Below, one piece after another: positions 17,124 through 24,745 of a stretch of 64,000 nucleotides of DNA. Within the stretch, counting starts at the first letter, position 1. Every line of letters begins with the position of its first letter. The position numbers and the translations under genes were made by a program. The DNA lies in contig CP102281.1 in the NCBI GenBank assembly GCA_025150425.1, positions 1,054,001 through 1,118,000 on the forward strand. Reading direction: 5' to 3'. Source of the DNA: [Eubacterium] siraeum (lineage in GTDB: Bacteria; Bacillota; Clostridia; Oscillospirales; Ruminococcaceae). The notes under the pieces are model-generated. The model saw nothing but the letters and a program-made list of their open reading frames with translations. It made no database searches and was not told the DNA's origin.

Positions 17124-17153
17124 TAGAAGCAATAAAACTATGGAGGTAAGAAA

Positions 17154-17972
17154 ATGTCACAATCTATCAGAGTACTTATAGGGGATGATTCGTTAGAGCT
17201 TGGAATATCATGGGCCACCGCTTTCAAAGAGGCAGGGCTGTATGCAATAACCAGACCGAAGATGGGAAAGGTTCTTGTTGATTATGTGCTTACGGAGCGT
17301 CCTGCTGTGGTTATCCTTGACGCAAAAACACCCGGTCTTGATGTCTGCGATATAATCAGGACACTCAAAGGAAGCGGAGAATATGCTCCTGTTATATTCG
17401 TAACGGCGAACTATGATTCTGCAAAGGTCGAGTTTGAGGTGATGGACGCAGGGGCGGACTATTATATGATACGTCCGTTTGATCCGGAAACGCTTGTATC
17501 AAAGGTTTTGTCGGTATATAACGACAAGATAAACGGCAGACGCAATACCGCATCGGACGAATCCGATATGGAGTGCGTAGTGACGGAGATAATACATCAG
17601 ATCGGCATACCTGCTCATATCAAAGGGTATCATTATCTCAGAACCGCAATCATGCTTTCGGTTGAGGATCCCGACATGATAAACTGTATCACAAAGCTGC
17701 TCTATCCGACCGTTGCCCGTATGTATGAAACAACGCCGTCAAGAGTTGAACGTGCAATACGTCACGCAATAGAAATTGCGTGGGACAGGGGAGATGTAGA
17801 CACGCTCAACAGCTATTTCGGATACACTATTCATACATCGAGAGGAAAGCCGACAAACTCGGAATTTGTTGCTCTTATTGCCGATAAGTTGAGGCTGAAG
17901 TACAGATGCACGGCAATCTATGGCTCTAAAAGAATGAAAAATTCACCTGAGGATTCAGTGGTACGCATTTAA
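17154..17972 (+). CDS. spo0A: Sporulation master regulator Spo0A
   Basis: 272 residues. The receiver domain (1-120) has the acidic pair Asp11-Asp12, phosphoacceptor Asp56 (VVILDAKTPGLD) and Thr84, but the usual lysine of the K-P-F motif is Arg107 (MIRPFD). The DNA-binding domain (145-260) has HQIGIPAHIKGYHYLRTAI and the recognition helix TTPSRVERAIRHAIEIAWD, almost identical to the Spo0A consensus. Phosphorylated Spo0A starts sporulation. It lies downstream of spoIVB and has its own promoter. Confidence 0.95.
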   Translation: MSQSIRVLIGDDSLELGISWATAFKEAGLYAITRPKMGKVLVDYVLTERPAVVILDAKTPGLDVCDIIRTLKGSGEYAPVIFVTANYDSAKVEFEVMDAGADYYMIRPFDPETLVSKVLSVYNDKINGRRNTASDESDMECVVTEIIHQIGIPAHIKGYHYLRTAIMLSVEDPDMINCITKLLYPTVARMYETTPSRVERAIRHAIEIAWDRGDVDTLNSYFGYTIHTSRGKPTNSEFVALIADKLRLKYRCTAIYGSKRMKNSPEDSVVRI

Positions 17973-18003
17973 GCGTGTAAAGGATATAGATAAGTAAAAA
18001 TCA

Positions 18004-18029
18004 GAACCCCCGTCGTGTGACGGGGGTTC
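18004..18029. terminator. Terminator between spo0A and carB (convergent)
   Basis: Perfect 11-bp stem GAACCCCCGTC (18004-18014) / GACGGGGGTTC (18019-18029), loop GTGT. It serves both convergent genes. Confidence 0.8.
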
Positions 18030-18036
18030 AGCTTAT

Positions 18037-21000
18037 TTACTTTATATCTGCGTGGTGTGCCTGAATTGACTTTACGCCGAAGTGCTTGTTCGCTTTAAGT
18101 GACTTTATACCCTCGATGCTTGCCTTAGCTGCCGCCATTGTTGTGATATAAGGCACCTTATGTCTGATTGCTGACTTGCGGATGTAGCTGTCATCGTTTG
18201 CACTCGTCTTTCCTGCGGGTGTGTTGATGATAAGCTGGATATCGCCGTTTGCTATTGCATCGGTGATGTTGGGTCTGCCCTCGTACATCTTGTTGATACG
18301 TTCAGCGGTGATGCCTGCGTCCTTTATCATATCATAGCTCTTGCCTGTTGCAAGGATACGGAAACCAAGCTCGCTGAATGATTTTGCGATTTCAAGCAGC
18401 TCGGGCTTATCTCTGTCGCATACGCTGAGGAGAACAGTTCCCCCAAGAGGAAGCTTTACCTGTGTTGCCTCCTGAGCCTTGTAGTACGCTTCTCCAAATG
18501 TGGGAGCGATTCCGAGAACCTCGCCTGTTGAACGCATTTCGGGACCGAGAACGGGGTCAACCTCCTGGAACATATTGAAGGGGAATACCGCTTCCTTAAC
18601 ACCGTAGTGGTTGATTACCTTGTCGTGAAGCTCGGGTACAGGGGAGGGCTTGCCTGTCAGCGATGATGTGATTATCTGTGTAGCAAGCTGTACCATGTTG
18701 ATGTCGCAAACCTTTGATACCAGCGGTACTGTACGGGACGCTCTGGGGTTAGCTTCAAGAACATAGACAGTATCGTCTTCAATAGCGTACTGCATATTCA
18801 TAAGACCGCATACATTCATTTCAACGGCAATCTTCTTTGTGTAATCCTTTATCGTTGCGACCTGCTTTTCCGTAAGGTTCATAGAAGGCAGGATACAAGC
18901 GGAGTCACCGGAGTGAACACCTGCAAGCTCGATATGCTCCATAACAGCGGGAACAAAGCAGTTCTTGCCGTCCGAGATAGCGTCAGCCTCGCACTCTGTT
19001 GCGTGGTGGAGGAAACGGTCGATGAGTATAGGTCTGTCGGGGGTAACGCCTACTGCCGCAGACATATAGACCTTCATCATTTCGTCATCGTGAACGATTT
19101 CCATACCTCTGCCGCCGAGAACGTATGAAGGACGCACCATTACGGGATAACCGATGCGGTTAGCGATTTTAAGCGCTTCGTCAACGTTTACAGCCATTCC
19201 GGATTCGGGCATCGGGATTCCGAGCTTGTCCATCATAGCACGGAAGTGATCTCTGTCTTCCGCAAGGTCGATAGTTTCGGGAGTTGTGCCGAGAATGTTT
19301 ACGCCGTATTTCTTAAGGTCGCTTGCAAGGTTGAGCGGTGTCTGACCGCCGAACTGAGCTATAACGCCGAGCGGCTTTTCCTTATCGTGAATCGAAAGAA
19401 CGTCTTCAAGGGTGAGCGGCTCAAAGTAGAGCTTATCCGATGTATCGTAGTCGGTTGAAACTGTTTCGGGGTTGCAGTTTACGATGATAGATTCAAAGCC
19501 GAGCTTTTTGAGTGCAAGTGCCGCATGAACGCAGCAGTAGTCAAATTCGATACCCTGACCTATTCTGTTGGGACCGCCGCCGAGAATCATTATCTTGGGC
19601 TTGTCGCTGACAGGGCTTTTATCCTCGTCAAGATGATAGGTGGAGTAGTAGTAAGCCGCATTATCAGTACCGCTTACATGAACGCCTTCCCACGCTTCCT
19701 TTATGCCGAAGCCGATACGGGCATTTCTGATCTCTTCCTCTGTAACTTCAAGAAGTGAACTTAAATAACGGTCGGAGAAACCGTCCAGCTTTGCCTGCTT
19801 CAGTACAGCCTTTTCGGGAACAGAACCCTTGATCTTGAGCAGTGCTTCTTCTTCGTCAACAAGCTCCTTCATCTGCTGTAAGAACCAGTCCTTAATCTTT
19901 GTAAGGGCATGGATTTCTTCAATAGTAGCACCCTTGCGAAGTGCTTCATATATAACAAACTGTCTTTCGCTTGTGGGGTATCTCAGCTGTGCTAAAAGCT
20001 CTTCCTTTGTCATATCGTGGAAGTTCTTTGCAAAGCCAAGACCGTATCTGTCTTTTTCAAGTGAACGTATAGCCTTCTGGAAAGCCTCTTTATAGGTCTT
20101 GCCGATGCTCATTACTTCGCCGACAGCTCTCATCTGTGTTCCGAGTTTATCCTCTGCGCCCTTGAACTTTTCAAATGCCCAACGTGCGAACTTGATTACA
20201 ATATAATCTCCGTCGGGGTAATACTTGTCAAGTGTGCCGTACTTACCGCAGGGAATATCCTTGAGAGTAAGACCGCAGGCAAGGAGGGCGGAAACAAAGG
20301 CAATAGGGAAGCCTGTAGCCTTTGAAGCAAGAGCGGAAGAACGTGATGTTCTGGGGTTTATTTCGATTACAACAATACGTCCTGTTTCGGGATTACGGGC
20401 AAACTGACAGTTGCAGCCGCCGATAACCTCGATGGATTCGATAATGCGGTAAGACATTTCCTGAAGCTCTTTCTGAACATCTTCGGGAATAGTCAGCATA
20501 GGAGCGGAACAGAACGAGTCGCCCGTATGCACGCCGATGGGGTCGATGTTTTCGATAAAGCAAACGGTAATCTTATTGTTGTCAGCATCACGGACAACTT
20601 CAAGCTCAAGCTCTTCCCAGCCGAAGATACATTCCTCGACAAGAACCTGACCTACAAGAGATGCCTGCAAGCCTCTTTCACATACGACCTTAAGCTCGTC
20701 TACATTATAAACCATTCCGCCGCCGGCACCGCCCATTGTATAGGCAGGACGAAGAACTACAGGGTACTTGAGTTCCTCGGCTATCTTGACAGCTTCATCA
20801 ATCGTGTAAGCAACTTCACTTCTCGGCATACCGATACCGAGATCCTTCATTGCATTCTTGAACTCAATACGGTCTTCACCACGTTCGATAGCATCGACCT
20901 GAACGCCGATTACCTGTACGTTGAACTTTTTCAGTACGCCTGCCTTGTCAAGCTCAGAGCAGAGATTAAGTCCTGACTGACCGCCGAGGTTGGGCAGAAG

Positions 21001-21255
21001 CGCATCGGGACGTTCCTGCTCGATAATCTGAGTAAGTCTGTCGAGGTTGAGCGGTTCAATGTATGTGATGTCCGCTACATCGGGGTCGGTCATAATAGTT
21101 GCGGGGTTTGAGTTTACAAGAACTATCTCGTAACCGAGCTTCTTGAGTGCTTTACAAGCCTGTGTGCCTGAATAGTCAAACTCACAAGCCTGACCTATGA
21201 TGATAGGGCCGGAGCCTATTATCATAATTTTGTTAATGTCCTGTCTTTTTGGCAT
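18037..21255 (-). CDS. carB: Carbamoyl-phosphate synthase large subunit
   Basis: 1072 residues from ATG at 21255 (ribosome site AAGGAAG); the frame extends upstream to 21315 without a good start. Two homologous ATP-grasp halves are visible: IMIIGSGPIIIGQACEFDYS at the N-terminus and IMILGGGPNRIGQGIEFDYC near 560, each followed by GGQTPLN/GGQSGLN-type loops. A C-terminal MGS-like allosteric domain begins near 940. It makes carbamoyl phosphate for arginine and pyrimidines. The small subunit carA is not adjacent, although the arg cluster with argF is about 20 kb away. Confidence 0.97.
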   Translation of the reverse strand: MPKRQDINKIMIIGSGPIIIGQACEFDYSGTQACKALKKLGYEIVLVNSNPATIMTDPDVADITYIEPLNLDRLTQIIEQERPDALLPNLGGQSGLNLCSELDKAGVLKKFNVQVIGVQVDAIERGEDRIEFKNAMKDLGIGMPRSEVAYTIDEAVKIAEELKYPVVLRPAYTMGGAGGGMVYNVDELKVVCERGLQASLVGQVLVEECIFGWEELELEVVRDADNNKITVCFIENIDPIGVHTGDSFCSAPMLTIPEDVQKELQEMSYRIIESIEVIGGCNCQFARNPETGRIVVIEINPRTSRSSALASKATGFPIAFVSALLACGLTLKDIPCGKYGTLDKYYPDGDYIVIKFARWAFEKFKGAEDKLGTQMRAVGEVMSIGKTYKEAFQKAIRSLEKDRYGLGFAKNFHDMTKEELLAQLRYPTSERQFVIYEALRKGATIEEIHALTKIKDWFLQQMKELVDEEEALLKIKGSVPEKAVLKQAKLDGFSDRYLSSLLEVTEEEIRNARIGFGIKEAWEGVHVSGTDNAAYYYSTYHLDEDKSPVSDKPKIMILGGGPNRIGQGIEFDYCCVHAALALKKLGFESIIVNCNPETVSTDYDTSDKLYFEPLTLEDVLSIHDKEKPLGVIAQFGGQTPLNLASDLKKYGVNILGTTPETIDLAEDRDHFRAMMDKLGIPMPESGMAVNVDEALKIANRIGYPVMVRPSYVLGGRGMEIVHDDEMMKVYMSAAVGVTPDRPILIDRFLHHATECEADAISDGKNCFVPAVMEHIELAGVHSGDSACILPSMNLTEKQVATIKDYTKKIAVEMNVCGLMNMQYAIEDDTVYVLEANPRASRTVPLVSKVCDINMVQLATQIITSSLTGKPSPVPELHDKVINHYGVKEAVFPFNMFQEVDPVLGPEMRSTGEVLGIAPTFGEAYYKAQEATQVKLPLGGTVLLSVCDRDKPELLEIAKSFSELGFRILATGKSYDMIKDAGITAERINKMYEGRPNITDAIANGDIQLIINTPAGKTSANDDSYIRKSAIRHKVPYITTMAAAKASIEGIKSLKANKHFGVKSIQAHHADIK

Positions 21256-21329
21256 ATTTCTCTTCCTTACCGCACTTTTGCAGTGCGAAATTTTTATTTG
21301 CCGTATTGTTGGCATATTTTATTAGGATA

Positions 21330-21358
21330 ATAATATCACAAAATCCGACAGAATGCAA
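21330..21358 (-). promoter_or_regulatory. Promoter of carB
   Basis: On the minus strand TTGCAT (21358-21353), 17-bp spacer, TATTAT (21335-21330). The leader also holds a small hairpin CGCACT/AGTGCG (21271-21287). Confidence 0.55.
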
Positions 21359-21434
21359 TAGAAAACTTCCGGATAGGGCAGATTTGTCATAAAAGTAACA
21401 TTTTCAGGAGGATGTTCGGTTTTGGGTACGAAAA

Positions 21435-21458
21435 AGCCGACCCGCTGAAAGGTCGGCT
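21435..21458 (-). terminator. Terminator of the methyltransferase gene
   Basis: Stem AGCCGACC/GGTCGGCT (21435-21442 with 21451-21458), followed by TTTTT on the minus strand. Confidence 0.85.
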
Positions 21459-21470
21459 GACAATATCAGG

Positions 21471-22277
21471 TTATGCTTTTTCAAATATAAGAATCTTCTG
21501 TGTGATTTTCTTTAAAAAAGGTAGCTTTCTGAACGGTTTTAATATCGGCATGATTTCTGTCATACCACGGATGATATCGTCATTTTTTATACATCTGAAA
21601 CCGTCTGCCGCTTTACCTAAATCATCAAAGGTATCAGCACCAAACACGAATTTTGCACCGGTGTCCTGAATTGATTTTTCGGTACGCTCCTTGTTTACCC
21701 ACTTTTTAGCAAGGCACTCCATAAGCACTGTCGCATTATCGAATTTATCTCTGATAATCGACAGCATCTGAGCGTTTTCATCAGAGGTCAGATACATTGA
21801 AAGACCTTCGATTATAAATAGCATTTTTCCTCTTTTTGTTACCTTGTCAGCCCAAGCGGGATCGGTTGCGGAAATGCCTATTGTAGACACCCTGCCTGAT
21901 TCGTGATATATTGCGTCACGAACCTCTATAGTTTCGGGCAGATCGACATTGTACCACGTTATTCTGCCGTTATCCATACGGTAAAATCTTGTATCAAGTC
22001 CGCAGGCTATGTTTACAACTGTGCAATCGGGATTTTTGTTTATAAAGTCTTTGACCAATTCGTCAAACACGATGGTTCGTGCGATTACTCCGTTGCTCAT
22101 CGTAGAATCCTTTTCTGCTTTTGAAAAGTCATAATCGATTTTTCCGACAAGCTCTATTGCCTTGGCATCGTAAAATTTAGCATTCTTTTTTCTTGAATAC
22201 TTTGCTCTTGCGTAGAAACTCTGAAGCATAGTTTCTGCTGAGCCTGTAAGCAGTGGATTGATTTTTTTGTCTTCCAT
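21471..22277 (-). CDS. Class I SAM-dependent methyltransferase, leucine carboxyl methyltransferase (LCM/PPM) family
   Basis: 268 residues from ATG at 22277 (AACGGAG upstream). The SAM-binding motif reads VVNIACGLDTRFYRM (near 100), followed by WYNVDLPETIEVR and MLFIIEGLSMYL, all typical of the LCM family. In bacteria the family methylates carboxyl groups of small molecules; the substrate here is unknown. It is a single gene with a perfect palindrome in its promoter, suggesting a dedicated repressor located elsewhere. Confidence 0.85.
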   Translation of the reverse strand: MEDKKINPLLTGSAETMLQSFYARAKYSRKKNAKFYDAKAIELVGKIDYDFSKAEKDSTMSNGVIARTIVFDELVKDFINKNPDCTVVNIACGLDTRFYRMDNGRITWYNVDLPETIEVRDAIYHESGRVSTIGISATDPAWADKVTKRGKMLFIIEGLSMYLTSDENAQMLSIIRDKFDNATVLMECLAKKWVNKERTEKSIQDTGAKFVFGADTFDDLGKAADGFRCIKNDDIIRGMTEIMPILKPFRKLPFLKKITQKILIFEKA

Positions 22278-22302
22278 AATATCTCCGTTAATACACAAAT
22301 AC

Positions 22303-22330
22303 ATTTTGGTTAATCTCGACTAACCAAAAT
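22303..22330 (-). promoter_or_regulatory. Palindromic operator candidate before the LCM methyltransferase
   Basis: ATTTTGGTTA (22303-22312) and TAACCAAAAT (22321-22330) form a perfect 10-bp inverted repeat with an 8-bp centre, 26 bases before the start codon. The form fits a TetR- or MarR-type operator; no such regulator is adjacent. Confidence 0.55.
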
Positions 22331-22462
22331 CATTTTACCACAAAGATGCGCCTCTGTCAATAAGAATCCAAGAGTATTGCGGCTGAAGAGCGGATTTAAA
22401 CAGGTTATAATCGGTTATAAATCAAAATTTCATAATATCAAAATAAAAATGTAAAAAAAGAC

Positions 22463-22491
22463 TTGACAAAGCAGTCAGGATTTGTTATAAT
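22463..22491 (+). promoter_or_regulatory. Strong promoter of tRNA-Lys
   Basis: TTGACA (22463-22468), 17-bp spacer, TATAAT (22486-22491): exact consensus boxes and spacing, about 42 bases before the tRNA. Confidence 0.85.
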
Positions 22492-22532
22492 AAATCACGT
22501 TGTGAAAACAACTCAAAAGTTTTATAGTTTTT

Positions 22533-22608
22533 GAGCCACTAGCTCAGGCGGCAGAGCACCTGCCTTTTAAGCAGGGTGTCCCGGGTTCGATTCCCGGGTG
22601 GCTCACCA
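22533..22608 (+). tRNA. tRNA-Lys (anticodon TTT), CCA encoded
   Basis: Acceptor stem GAGCCAC (22533-22539) pairs with GTGGCTC (22598-22604). The anticodon loop is CTTTTAA, the T arm carries GGTTCGATTCC, and CCA ends at 22608. It reads AAA/AAG codons. Confidence 0.97.
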
Positions 22609-22611
22609 AAG

Positions 22612-22640
22612 TCCTTCGATTAAATTCGGAGGATTTTTTT
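22612..22640 (+). terminator. Terminator of tRNA-Lys
   Basis: TCCTTCG region (22612-22618) pairs with TTCGGAGGA (22625-22633), then seven T residues. Confidence 0.85.
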
Positions 22641-22776
22641 ATTTGCTTTTTAATCAGTACCGAATTGCACTGAACGAAGCTGTTTTTGCGGTATCGGAAA
22701 AAATTTTGCGACAAAACTTGACATCGGGGCAGATATAGTATAATATATAGTTATAATTATCAGAAAAGAGAACTGT

Positions 22777-23415
22777 ATGACCAAAAAGGAAAGAGCAGAG
22801 CTTGTTATAGACGGGCTTGCCGAGTGCTATCCGGATGTGAAATGCGCTCTTGTTTATAAAAAGCCGCATGAGCTTCTGATAGCGACAAGGCTTTCGGCAC
22901 AGTGTACCGATAAGCGAGTAAATATGGTTACTCCCGCACTTTTCGAAAAATTTCCCGATATTGACAGCTTTGCGGCGGCAGAGCCTGACGAGGTTGCGGA
23001 ATATATACATTCGTGCGGACTATATAAGACAAAAGCTGTCGATATTGTTATGATGTGCAGAATGCTCCGTGATGATTTCGGCGGTGAAATTCCCGATACA
23101 ATTGAACAGCTTGTAAAGTTGCCCGGGGTCGGAAGAAAGACAGCTAATCTTATAGTGGGCGACCTCTACGGTAAGCCTGCTCTTGTATGTGACACACACG
23201 TTATAAGAGTGAGCGGAAGGTTGGGTCTTACCGACGGAACAAAGGATGCGCTGAAGGTTGAAAAACAGCTTGCCGCAATAATAAAACCGGACGACAGATT
23301 GATGATGTGTCACAGGCTTGTGTGGCACGGTCGGCTTGTGTGCAGTGCGGCAAAACCGAATTGCAGCGAATGCAGGCTGAGCGGTTTTTGCAAGTTCTTT
23401 TCGGGGACAAAATAA
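22777..23415 (+). CDS. nth: Endonuclease III (DNA glycosylase/AP lyase)
   Basis: 212 residues. Base-excision repair of oxidised pyrimidines. The helix-hairpin-helix LPGVGRKTANLI (catalytic lysine near 122) and the catalytic aspartate in VCDTHVIRVSGRLG are intact. The C-terminus has the four-cysteine C-x6-C-x2-C-x5-C cluster (CSAAKPNCSECRLSGFC) that holds a 4Fe-4S centre. A promoter TTGACA (22718) and TAATAT (22741) lies upstream. The next gene, ComEA-like, follows after 23 bases. Confidence 0.96.
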   Translation: MTKKERAELVIDGLAECYPDVKCALVYKKPHELLIATRLSAQCTDKRVNMVTPALFEKFPDIDSFAAAEPDEVAEYIHSCGLYKTKAVDIVMMCRMLRDDFGGEIPDTIEQLVKLPGVGRKTANLIVGDLYGKPALVCDTHVIRVSGRLGLTDGTKDALKVEKQLAAIIKPDDRLMMCHRLVWHGRLVCSAAKPNCSECRLSGFCKFFSGTK

Positions 23416-23438
23416 AATAACGGCTTGGAGTGAGTATT

Positions 23439-24029
23439 ATGAAAGGAAAGGTACGCAACGCAATAATAATTTCCGCAGGCGTGCTTATCCTTACCGTAAT
23501 GCTCACTGTTGTTTTATATTACTATAACGACAAAGTAATGCGTGATAACGCATGGGTGTTCTCTGTGGATGAAACCTCATACTATGAAAGCTCGTATTCG
23601 TATGAGCAAAAACCGGATCTTAATTCAGCAGATCTTGAAACACTGATGCAGATAAAAGGCGTCGGGCGGAAAACGGCACACGATATTATAAACTATCGTG
23701 AAAAGCACGGGAAATTTACATCTATGTCACAGCTTAAAGAGATAAACTCGGTAGATGATGAAGTATATATGATACTGTGCAACCGGTTTACCGTTGCATC
23801 GTCGGGATATTACACTAAAAATGAGTCTTACGGCACTCGCAAGGTAAACCTCAATAAAGCTACCGTAGACGAGCTGATGAGCGTTGAGGGAATAACGGAG
23901 GAAATCGCAAAGAATATTATATTGCGCCGTAAAGACCACGGAGATTATACCTCTGTAAGAGAACTTCTTGATACCGAGGGCGTGACGATAACTCTTTACA
24001 GCAAAATTTCCGATAAACTGACAGTTTGA
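23439..24029 (+). CDS. ComEA-like helix-hairpin-helix protein, membrane-anchored
   Basis: 196 residues from ATG 23439; a GTG at 23430 overlaps the GGAG ribosome site and is rejected. It has one N-terminal transmembrane helix (about 8-30), then two HhH modules: LNSADLETLMQIKGVGRKTA near 65 and VNLNKATVDELMSVEGITEE near 135. ComEA proteins bind DNA at the outer membrane face during uptake, but the soluble-ligand SLBB domain of true ComEA is missing and there are two HhH modules, so a general DNA-binding role is also possible. Probably co-transcribed with nth. Confidence 0.8.
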   Translation: MKGKVRNAIIISAGVLILTVMLTVVLYYYNDKVMRDNAWVFSVDETSYYESSYSYEQKPDLNSADLETLMQIKGVGRKTAHDIINYREKHGKFTSMSQLKEINSVDDEVYMILCNRFTVASSGYYTKNESYGTRKVNLNKATVDELMSVEGITEEIAKNIILRRKDHGDYTSVRELLDTEGVTITLYSKISDKLTV

Positions 24030-24066
24030 TTTTATATTATTTTAGTGAGAAATTGCCAAAAAACTA

Positions 24067-24095
24067 TTGATTTTATTGCAGTGATTTGGTATACT
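24067..24095 (+). promoter_or_regulatory. Promoter of the XRE-cupin / acyl-CoA synthetase operon
   Basis: TTGATT (24067-24072), 17-bp spacer, TATACT (24090-24095). Confidence 0.6.
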
Positions 24096-24157
24096 TAATT
24101 AATAAAGCATAACGCTTTATATATTTACAGGGAATACAAGGCGTTACGGAGGTCATT

Positions 24158-24718
24158 ATGGATTATAATATCAAAGACGTATCCGGCAGACTGAAAAGCA
24201 CAAGAGAGTACCTTGATATATCTGTCGGCGAAATGGCAAACAAAACAAACGTCACCACAGACGAATATATTTCACTTGAAAACGGAGAGAAGGATTTTTC
24301 GCTTTCATTCCTGAATCAGGCGGCGGACGCACTCGGCATTGAGCTTATTGAGCTTCTTACAGGTGTTACGCCTAAGCTCAATACATATTCGATAGTCCGT
24401 AAGGATCAAGGCTTGCCGATCGAGCGTCGGGAAAGATTTGCCTATCAGCACCTTGCCTATCTTTTTAAAAACAAGAAAATAGAGCCGTTGCTGGTAACAG
24501 CTCCTTACGATGAGGAGGAGCAGAAAAAGCCTATACACCTGTCTGTACACGACGGTCAGGAAATGGACTATATAATATCGGGAACGTTGAAGTTCCAGAT
24601 AGGCAGTCATATTGAAACGGTAAATGAAGGCGACTGCATTTATTACGACAGCATGAATCCGCACGGAATGATAGCCGTTGACGGCAAGGACTGCAAGTTC
24701 TTGGCGATACTGATCTGA
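24158..24718 (+). CDS. XRE-family regulator with C-terminal cupin sensor domain
   Basis: 186 residues. An N-terminal helix-turn-helix (about 8-65, with LDISVGEMANKTNVTTDEYISLENG) is followed by a cupin_2 domain (about 110-186) with the pattern GQEMDYIISGTLKFQIGS and a late CIYYDSMNPHGM. Members usually sense a small ligand. It lies 27 nt upstream of an acyl-CoA synthetase, likely as an operon whose products act on or report the same acid (inference). Confidence 0.88.
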   Translation: MDYNIKDVSGRLKSTREYLDISVGEMANKTNVTTDEYISLENGEKDFSLSFLNQAADALGIELIELLTGVTPKLNTYSIVRKDQGLPIERRERFAYQHLAYLFKNKKIEPLLVTAPYDEEEQKKPIHLSVHDGQEMDYIISGTLKFQIGSHIETVNEGDCIYYDSMNPHGMIAVDGKDCKFLAILI

Positions 24719-24745
24719 TAAACAAAGGAACGGAAAGAAAAGTAT

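Larger units (their letters stand above)
16750..17153 (+). other. 404-bp intergenic region between spoIVB and spo0A
   Basis: No gene supported. It contains the spoIVB 3' hairpin (16761-16803), a putative Spo0A box and the spo0A promoter, with otherwise AT-rich sequence. Confidence 0.6.
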
